A stretch of 12,255 nucleotides of DNA from assembly GCA_900128585.1 (NCBI GenBank), contig LT642697.1, forward strand, positions 1-12,255, read 5' to 3'. The stretch is from Stramenopiles sp. TOSAG23-3 (taxonomy: Eukaryota; Sar). Each line of letters begins with the position of its first letter. Position 1 is the stretch's first letter. The notes under the pieces are model-generated. The model made no database searches and was not told where the DNA came from. It saw only the letters and a program-made list of their open reading frames with translations. Positions 7,724-12,255 of the stretch are shown here, piece by piece. A program made the position numbers and the translations under genes.

Positions 7724-7746
7724 TTGGTGCATTTTCTTCTTCACAC

Positions 7747-9126
7747 TCAACACACCAATCCCAAGACCCCATTCAAAGCTGGGATAAGACGACCGAGGGC
7801 GCAATAGTTCCATGGAATTACCGGCTCTGAGGGCAAGGGGTACTTGATGTACACGTCCATGATCATCAAGGCCAAGTCCAACCTTGGAACACTTTCCAGC
7901 GTCGACCCTTTGGCCAGTTTGCCCTTTGCAATCAAGTCTGCCAAAAATTTCTCCAAAATACCGTCCAAACTCATCCGTCCGTCTTCCCCATCTTTGCCGT
8001 GCAAGGTTTTGCGATACGACTCCAGCTCCGCGTCGTTTGCAAAGCAGCGCGCGCGGTACACAATACTTATGCGCAGATCGTCAAACGAGTAATTTCGAAG
8101 CACGCCGTCCCGTTCGTTGGTCAGCGTCCACCTGTCGTTCTCCCCGCTTTCTTTCTTGAGCCAGTGGACGATGGATTTGTCGATGAGGGGAATATCGTCT
8201 TCCATGCGGTACACCGACGCAGCGTGCACCACCTTCGACCCGTCCACTACACTGCCACTCAACGGGTGCGGGAGCACGCGGTTTGGCTTAGGGTCGTTGT
8301 TGTTCCAGTAAATAAATGACCCGAAGTTGTCGTGGTCGACGCTGGTGTCTACTGCCTCCGTCGGCTCCCAGCGGTGCAGGTAGCCAACCACTTGCACCTG
8401 GTCGACGAACTTTTCGTCCCACATTCCCGAAAACTTCATCGCCGCCAACAGCCACTGGGGAAATTGAAATCGCGACGCTCCCTTAAAGTACACGCCGTCG
8501 ATGTGCGTCGCGACTGTTTGCCCTGGAATTTGAATTATGAAGTTGAATTGAAAGGGGTCCAAGTGCTGCTTGTCTGCCGGGCAAACCATTTTTGCGGTGC
8601 CCAGGAACTTTTCGTCTGCAAAGAGTCGAGAAATTGCCGGGTAGGCGTTTAGGTCAAAGTGGTAGGCCCCAAAGGATTGTACGCGGGAAATGATTTTTTC
8701 GTATTTTTCCCGCAAGCCGCGGGCCCCGCCCGTCAGGATAAGGTGCCTCCCGATGTCCATTCTGCCCGCTAGAAGGCACTGCTTTCGATCCATCGACGGT
8801 ATCAGAAACGGGTTGTCGCAAAGCACCCTCCCGTCCGGCATTACTTTGGCTGCGGTCGCTTCCCCGACGTGTTCGTGCTCGGTGTGGTAAAAGTTTACGT
8901 CCGCAGTGTTCGTAGGGTACCCCTTGTTCAACCCAATGGCGTCGACCAGCTCCACCAGCTCCTCGCCAACTGTTGGCGTTATCAGATCCTTCTTCACGTA
9001 AATCGGATGGCCCAGCAAATGCTTCGGCAGGGCGTTTCGCGGTACCACCGCATTGTTCAGCAACAGCAACCGCGCGACCACGGCGAAAAGCACTGGGGCC
9101 AAATACCAGTACGAAGCGCTTCCCAT
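7747..9126 (-). CDS. Membrane-anchored 2-oxoglutarate/Fe(II)-dependent oxygenase
   Basis: The 459-residue protein starts with one hydrophobic segment (about residues 7-28), which looks like a type II signal anchor, so the catalytic part probably faces the ER/Golgi lumen. The iron-binding signature is visible: HID at 208-210 (His208, Asp210) in a strand-like context, and distal His301 in the motif GSVVDGSKVVHAA. Arg352 or Arg358 in LRISIVYRAR is a candidate for binding the 2-oxoglutarate carboxylate. The preceding DNFGSFIYWNNN (266-277) also fits the double-stranded beta-helix fold. The His-Asp to His spacing (about 90 residues) and the 50 residues between His301 and the Arg are long compared with typical prolyl hydroxylases, suggesting inserts. 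The substrate is unknown; protein hydroxylation is the usual role of luminal members. The ATG at 9126 has G at -3. It is not co-transcribed with neighbours as far as the spacers show. Confidence 0.87.
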   Translation of the reverse strand: MGSASYWYLAPVLFAVVARLLLLNNAVVPRNALPKHLLGHPIYVKKDLITPTVGEELVELVDAIGLNKGYPTNTADVNFYHTEHEHVGEATAAKVMPDGRVLCDNPFLIPSMDRKQCLLAGRMDIGRHLILTGGARGLREKYEKIISRVQSFGAYHFDLNAYPAISRLFADEKFLGTAKMVCPADKQHLDPFQFNFIIQIPGQTVATHIDGVYFKGASRFQFPQWLLAAMKFSGMWDEKFVDQVQVVGYLHRWEPTEAVDTSVDHDNFGSFIYWNNNDPKPNRVLPHPLSGSVVDGSKVVHAASVYRMEDDIPLIDKSIVHWLKKESGENDRWTLTNERDGVLRNYSFDDLRISIVYRARCFANDAELESYRKTLHGKDGEDGRMSLDGILEKFLADLIAKGKLAKGSTLESVPRLDLALMIMDVYIKYPLPSEPVIPWNYCALGRLIPALNGVLGLVC

Positions 9127-9302
9127 CTCTTTTTTTGTTGTTGCTTTTGGTTCTATCTTTTTTCGTGAATACTGTGCAATTTCTATCTCCCGTTCTTTTG
9201 ATGTACTTATTTGGTGATTACATTTTAATTTTAAAATTATTGTATTGAAAGGGCGAACTCTTGTGTTTTTAATAAGTTACGATAAAAATTAAAACTATTA
9301 AC

Positions 9303-9319
9303 TCTAACTTGAAGTTAGA
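9303..9319. promoter_or_regulatory. Perfect 17-bp palindrome upstream of the oxygenase gene
   Basis: TCTAACTT-G-AAGTTAGA is a perfect inverted repeat with 8-base arms and a single central base, 176 bases upstream of the oxygenase ATG. It contains C and G in both arms, so it is less trivial than the pure A/T palindromes in the other spacers. It could bind a dimeric factor. Confidence 0.4.
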
Positions 9320-9383
9320 ATGACTACTATATATTATTATTTTTTTTCTTTTTTTTTTCAACAACAAAAAAAAACAACAACAA

Positions 9384-9556
9384 AAAGAAAAGAGAAGAAG
9401 AAGAAGAGAAGAAGAAAGAAGAAGAACAACAAGAAGAAGAAGAAGAAGATAAAAAGAAGAAGATAGAAGAAGATAAAAGAAGAAGAAAAGAAGAAAGAAG
9501 AAGAAGAAAAAGAAGAAAAAGAAGAAAAAGAAGAAAAAGAAAAGAAAGAGGAGGAG
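9384..9556. repeat. Long GAA-type purine tract
   Basis: About 170 bases are almost entirely A and G on the plus strand, mostly GAA units with a few single-base interruptions. They include four or so copies of the 9-mer GAAGAAAAA near 9505-9540. Such homopurine-homopyrimidine DNA can adopt triplex structures. It lies just past the 3' end of the propeller gene and upstream of the oxygenase gene. Confidence 0.85.
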
Positions 9557-9614
9557 TGCCAGTGTGGTGGTGTGGTGGAGGTTGAAAAAAAAAAAAATTT
9601 CTTCTATCTTGTTC

Positions 9615-9620
9615 TTTAAT
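9615..9620 (-). terminator. Possible polyadenylation signal ATTAAA of the propeller gene
   Basis: ATTAAA, the common variant hexamer, lies on the minus strand 23 bases after the TGA stop at 9644-9646. It matches the spacing of the AATAAA after the oxygenase gene. Confidence 0.3.
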
Positions 9621-9643
9621 TTCCTCGTTTCGTATTTCTTTCA

Positions 9644-11089
9644 TCAGGGTGGCGGTGGCCTCGCTTTCACTGGAATTTCAAACGCCATGCATTGCCCTCC
9701 CCTCCCCTCCACTGTTGCGTGCTCCTGTTTTCCGGCTGCAATCAAGAACACCGTTGCTTGATCGTGTTTTGACAATTTGCCTTGTTGTCCATTCAATGGG
9801 GGCAACGCATATGGCGCGTAGATAAGGTCTACTGCCATCACGGAGCCTTGGGAAACGTATTCCATCACAGGCTTGTCCCCCTCTGCAATGTGGAACAGGA
9901 GAACGTTTGGTTCACTTGCATGGATACTGTTTCCCCATGTGCCTAAAGCGGTGTACCCTAAATGCATCGCCATGACTGGAAAATTTTCCAGCCCGTTCCC
10001 TTTCTTTGACGTCCAGCTGACAAACACCTTTCCAGTTAGCATGGAGAAAACTTCTAGCTTTGCAACGCCCTGGTTGGCCCCAAGCCCAAGCCACCCGATT
10101 GCCGCAATGCATCCGCCTGCATTTTTTCCCTCTCCATTTACACTTGTGGTGTGGGAAACGGCGACCCAGGTGTTTGGGGGACCCAGAGGGGTTTGTGGCT
10201 GGAAGGGCGTTATTTCGAACTCTCCTGAGGTAGAGTTCCAACGACGTACGACGGAGCCATCGTTCACTGCATACAGAAGAAACACACCCATCGGGCAGAT
10301 ATGAACATCGGAAACCATTTGTCGGCTCAACGCTTTCGTCCTCAACTTCCCAGTCGACTTTTCAAGCACATACACCATCAATCCATTGCTGTAGGCAATG
10401 TGGTCTCCGCCGCGAGACATTGACACGCTGTTCGTTCCTGGCGGCTCGTTTTCCAACCGGAAGACGAACATCAGCGCCCCAGTTTGCCCGTTGATACAGT
10501 GAAGCTCAGGAACACCCGTTTGCGTCTTTGGATCAGAAACCTTCACCGCAAACACAACCGTGGACCCGTCATCGCTCACTTTCAACGTGGGCTTGGAATC
10601 GCCTTCCAAAGTCAGGTCTACCGAACAGTTCCCCGTAACATTGTACCGCCACATTTGCTTTGCCGCGCTGCTTTTGCTGCTAAAACCAAGCAAAAAGCAT
10701 GACCTCTCTCCCTGGTCCTGAAACTGATTCGCCACCACCAGGTCAACCGGCCCCGAACTGCTAAGGTCAATGTGCCGAGCAGTTGCGACTGCAAGCGTGG
10801 ACGGAGTGTCTTTGAAATTGTCCGGCTCGTAACTCCAATCCACAGTGCCATTCTGTGAGTCTGGGGAAAACACTTCCATGAGTTTAGGGTCATTCAACCA
10901 CGATGCGGCGGCAAACCTTACACCTGATCCTACCCCATTCTTTAAACTGGGAGAGCCAACAACCCCAACGCTGGAATACATCGATGCGTCCAGAGTCTGC
11001 TCCCAAATTGGATTGACTTCCGCACTGCTGGCTCGATTGAACAGCGCCAACGCCAAGAGGAGGCTGCACTTCAATACACAAACGAACAT
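9644..11089 (-). CDS. Secreted PQQ/WD40-like beta-propeller protein
   Basis: I choose the ATG at 11089 (A at -3), giving 481 residues. The frame stays open upstream for a few codons but contains no other ATG. The product begins with a signal peptide (hydrophobic LLLALALF at about 10-17, likely cleavage after SSA at residue 23). The rest shows repeated strand-turn-strand segments ending in TG or SG turns: NGQTGALMFVF (200-210), LEKSTGKLRTK (242-252), WNSTSGEFEI (284-293) and FSMLTGKVFVSW (348-359). These are typical of PQQ-like or WD40-like propeller blades. Possible N-glycosylation sites are NGT (80), NVT (150), NCS (154) and NST (285). No catalytic signature or membrane anchor is seen, and the C-terminus is Pro-rich. 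Secreted propellers often bind ligands or act as lyases/dehydrogenases, but nothing here decides the function. Confidence 0.85.
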   Translation of the reverse strand: MFVCVLKCSLLLALALFNRASSAEVNPIWEQTLDASMYSSVGVVGSPSLKNGVGSGVRFAAASWLNDPKLMEVFSPDSQNGTVDWSYEPDNFKDTPSTLAVATARHIDLSSSGPVDLVVANQFQDQGERSCFLLGFSSKSSAAKQMWRYNVTGNCSVDLTLEGDSKPTLKVSDDGSTVVFAVKVSDPKTQTGVPELHCINGQTGALMFVFRLENEPPGTNSVSMSRGGDHIAYSNGLMVYVLEKSTGKLRTKALSRQMVSDVHICPMGVFLLYAVNDGSVVRRWNSTSGEFEITPFQPQTPLGPPNTWVAVSHTTSVNGEGKNAGGCIAAIGWLGLGANQGVAKLEVFSMLTGKVFVSWTSKKGNGLENFPVMAMHLGYTALGTWGNSIHASEPNVLLFHIAEGDKPVMEYVSQGSVMAVDLIYAPYALPPLNGQQGKLSKHDQATVFLIAAGKQEHATVEGRGGQCMAFEIPVKARPPPP

Positions 11090-11351
11090 TTTCCTGCTAA
11101 ACAAGTCTCGCCTTCCTTTCCCTTACTATAACCAAATCTTTTGAAGTTTACCTCGTGTATAATTTCAAACGGCATACGAATTTCTTACTGGTCTATTTAA
11201 GAATTTATGAAACATTTACTCTAAAGATATAATAAACATTTATTATTAGTAAAAATATTATTTTAAAAGAATTATTATTATTTTTTTTATAATAATATAA
11301 TAATAATAATTATTATATTTTAGATGATGATTATTATTAATACCAAAAAAA

Positions 11352-11460
11352 ATTCAACTTCTTCTTCTTACTACTACTCTTCTTACTCTACTAATAATAA
11401 AAACACTTCTTTCTTCTTCCTCCTATAATACCTTCGTTCCTCTTCTTTCTTCTTCTCCAA
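11352..11460. repeat. Pyrimidine-rich CTT/ACT microsatellite region
   Basis: The stretch is mostly CTT, CTA and TTC units on the plus strand, interrupted by short AATAATA runs. It resembles a degraded trinucleotide repeat and is the opposite strand equivalent of the purine tract near 9400-9556. Confidence 0.6.
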
Positions 11461-11518
11461 AATAATATCCTCCCTTCGTGTAGTCCTGTAGTAAATAATA
11501 ATTTCAGCGCGAATATTT

Positions 11519-11547
11519 AATATAAAAATAAATCTTATTTTAATATT
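11519..11547. repeat. A/T inverted repeat
   Basis: Two 13-base arms (11519-11531 and 11535-11547) are complementary at 12 of 13 positions around a three-base ATC loop. All arm bases are A or T, so chance formation in this AT-rich spacer is plausible. Confidence 0.4.
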
Positions 11548-11818
11548 ATTATAGCTATTCTATCTCTAATATATATATGCTGTGTAATGATGTAATGAAG
11601 GAGAGGAGGATGATGATGGGGTGGTGGACCAACAACACTATTATCGATAAGTAATACTCATAAATAAAATATCTTTTTATTCTTATTTCTATACTATCTC
11701 TTTTCTTCTTCTTCTTTCTTTTTCTTTTTTTTTCTTCGTAAAAAAATTTAAATGATGATGATGTGAAAAAACAATTAATAACTTTTTTTAATTACGATTT
11801 TTTAAACAGACGGTAGAT

Positions 11819-11826
11819 TATATAAG
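11819..11826 (+). promoter_or_regulatory. Probable TATA box of the lectin-like gene
   Basis: TATATAAG followed by GGG matches a canonical TATA element and its usual GC-containing flank. It is 127 bases before the ATG at 11954. Initiation about 30 bases downstream would give a leader of roughly 100 bases that ends in a pyrimidine-rich stretch just before the start codon. Confidence 0.35.
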
Positions 11827-11953
11827 GGTCACATTTTGTGAACTCATTTAATAAGAAAGAATTATTAAACGAGCAGGCCTTGATAAACATTTATAATCGA
11901 TCAACAGATGATCAGAGAGTAATACAGTTTCTTTCTTTTTTTTCCCTGCCATA

Positions 11954-12255
11954 ATGAAGACTTCTTCCAAAGCGGTCGCTGCGTTGTTTGTCCTTGGCCT
12001 GGCAGCCTTTGGGACGACGGTGGTAACAGGCTACAAGGCCGGTACGCCCTTTCAAGTGCTACCGTGCAACACCTCAAATCCCCGACAATTGTATTCGATT
12101 GAAAACGAAGGGACTTTTTCGGAGATCCGTATTGGCCGAGGAAAAGACCCAGATCCAACGGACGTGATCGACTCTGCGGGCGGTGGGGCCGGAACCACGC
12201 CTCACGTCTGGTCGCTTGACAAAACACAGATAAATCAACACTGGCTGGTCGAGAG
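11954..12255 (+). CDS. Secreted protein beginning with a ricin-type beta-trefoil (lectin) domain, truncated by the window
   Basis: The frame is open from the ATG at 11954 (A at -3) to the right edge, giving 100 codons, and continues outside. Residues 1 to about 26 form a signal peptide (hydrophobic AALFVLGLAAFGTTVV). The mature part shows the ricin-B-like pattern: PRQLYSIENEG (43-53), a DVID segment at about 70-73, GTTPHVWSLD (80-89), and the QxW motif at 95-97 (NQHW). Such beta-trefoil units bind sugars and commonly precede or follow glycoside hydrolase or other extracellular domains; what follows here is unseen. This fold is widespread in non-toxic proteins, and nothing visible suggests a toxin. 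It is divergent from the propeller gene across a shared AT-rich spacer. Confidence 0.75.
   Translation, partial: MKTSSKAVAALFVLGLAAFGTTVVTGYKAGTPFQVLPCNTSNPRQLYSIENEGTFSEIRIGRGKDPDPTDVIDSAGGGAGTTPHVWSLDKTQINQHWLVE

Larger units (their letters stand above)
7171..7746. promoter_or_regulatory. Spacer: 5' region of the GT41 gene and 3' flank of the oxygenase gene (576 bp)
   Basis: Transcription of both flanking genes runs leftward, so this spacer holds the promoter of the GT41 gene and the 3' end of the oxygenase gene. Bases 7171 to about 7275 are of mixed composition and look like the transcribed leader. Beyond that the DNA is AT-rich. A TATAAAAA word on the minus strand (7344-7351) could be a TATA box 173 bases before the ATG. 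Other elements are a GGGAGG-rich patch (7600-7629) and a small inverted repeat (7663-7690). No gene is visible. Confidence 0.5.
9127..9643. promoter_or_regulatory. Spacer: 5' region of the oxygenase gene and 3' flank of the propeller gene (517 bp)
   Basis: Both flanking genes run leftward, so the left part should contain the oxygenase promoter and the right part the propeller 3' end. The first 60 bases upstream of the oxygenase ATG are T-rich on the plus strand, giving an A-rich leader. A perfect 17-bp interrupted palindrome lies at 9303-9319, and a long purine tract at about 9384-9556 fills much of the rest. A long frame across the purine tract on the minus strand encodes only Phe/Leu/Ser repeats and is not a gene. 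Confidence 0.5.
11090..11953. promoter_or_regulatory. Divergent AT-rich intergenic region (864 bp)
   Basis: This spacer lies between the divergent starts of the propeller gene and the lectin-like gene. It contains AAT/ATT trinucleotide runs with a palindrome (ATAATAATTATTAT, 11303-11316), a pyrimidine-rich CTT stretch (about 11352-11460), an A/T inverted repeat (11519-11547), a second TTC-rich run (about 11697-11737) and a TATATAAG element (11819-11826). No coding region or RNA gene is supported. Confidence 0.6.

Noticed and set aside
9327-9644. Minus-strand frame across the purine tract as a Phe/Leu/Ser-rich membrane protein
   Set aside because: It is only the translation of a microsatellite and has no non-repetitive core.
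11090-11104. A longer start for the propeller gene at 11104
   Set aside because: That codon is TTG, not ATG. The ATG at 11089 has A at -3 and begins a good signal peptide.
11954-12255. Ricin-type domain read as a toxin
   Set aside because: Only the beta-trefoil sugar-binding pattern is visible. There is no catalytic toxin domain, and this fold is common in harmless lectins and hydrolases.
1-12255. Giant-virus or bacterial origin of the segment
   Set aside because: There are no viral hallmark genes, no operon structure and no ribosome binding sites. Signal peptides, long AT-rich spacers and possible TATA and AATAAA elements fit a nuclear eukaryotic genome better, although ankyrin proteins alone would not decide it.
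1-12255. tRNA, rRNA, transposon or CRISPR features
   Set aside because: No tRNA B-box with a matching A-box, no transposase-like frame, no terminal inverted repeats around a gene and no regularly spaced repeats were seen on either strand.

Overview
The window looks like nuclear DNA of a compact, intron-poor unicellular eukaryote. Genes are long uninterrupted reading frames of balanced to GC-rich composition with no visible introns. They are separated by strongly AT-rich spacers full of TTA/AAT, TTTC and GAA microsatellites. Most starts have a purine at -3. Several products carry eukaryote-type signal peptides or membrane anchors. There are no ribosome binding sites or operons. I cannot fix the lineage; a microalga or related protist (for example a stramenopile or haptophyte) would fit, but this is a guess.

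Layout, left to right: (1) 236-3128, minus strand: an ankyrin-repeat protein of about 963 residues with a C-terminal SAM-like domain, split into two overlapping frames at an 11-G homopolymer (1832-1842). (2) 3129-3979: divergent AT-rich promoter region. (3) 3980-4534, plus: a small secreted protein with two CX3C motifs, a Thr/Ser/Gly/Ala tract and a Lys-rich tail. (4) 4594-7170, minus, tail-to-tail with the previous gene (59 bp apart): a TPR plus GT41-type (OGT/SPINDLY-like) glycosyltransferase that begins with a signal peptide. (5) 7747-9126, minus: a membrane-anchored 2-oxoglutarate/Fe(II) oxygenase. (6) 9644-11089, minus: a secreted PQQ/WD40-like beta-propeller protein. (7) 11090-11953: a second divergent AT-rich region. 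(8) 11954 to the right edge, plus, partial: a secreted protein starting with a ricin-type beta-trefoil (lectin) domain.

Five of the six genes appear to encode secretory-pathway, membrane or extracellular proteins: a possible luminal sugar transferase, a possible luminal hydroxylase, a small Thr/Ser-rich secreted protein that could be a modification substrate, a propeller and a lectin. A local concentration of cell-surface glycoprotein functions is the most interesting system-level reading. It is inference from neighbourhood only, because eukaryotic gene order often carries no functional meaning. I found no mobile element, tRNA, rRNA or CRISPR array.
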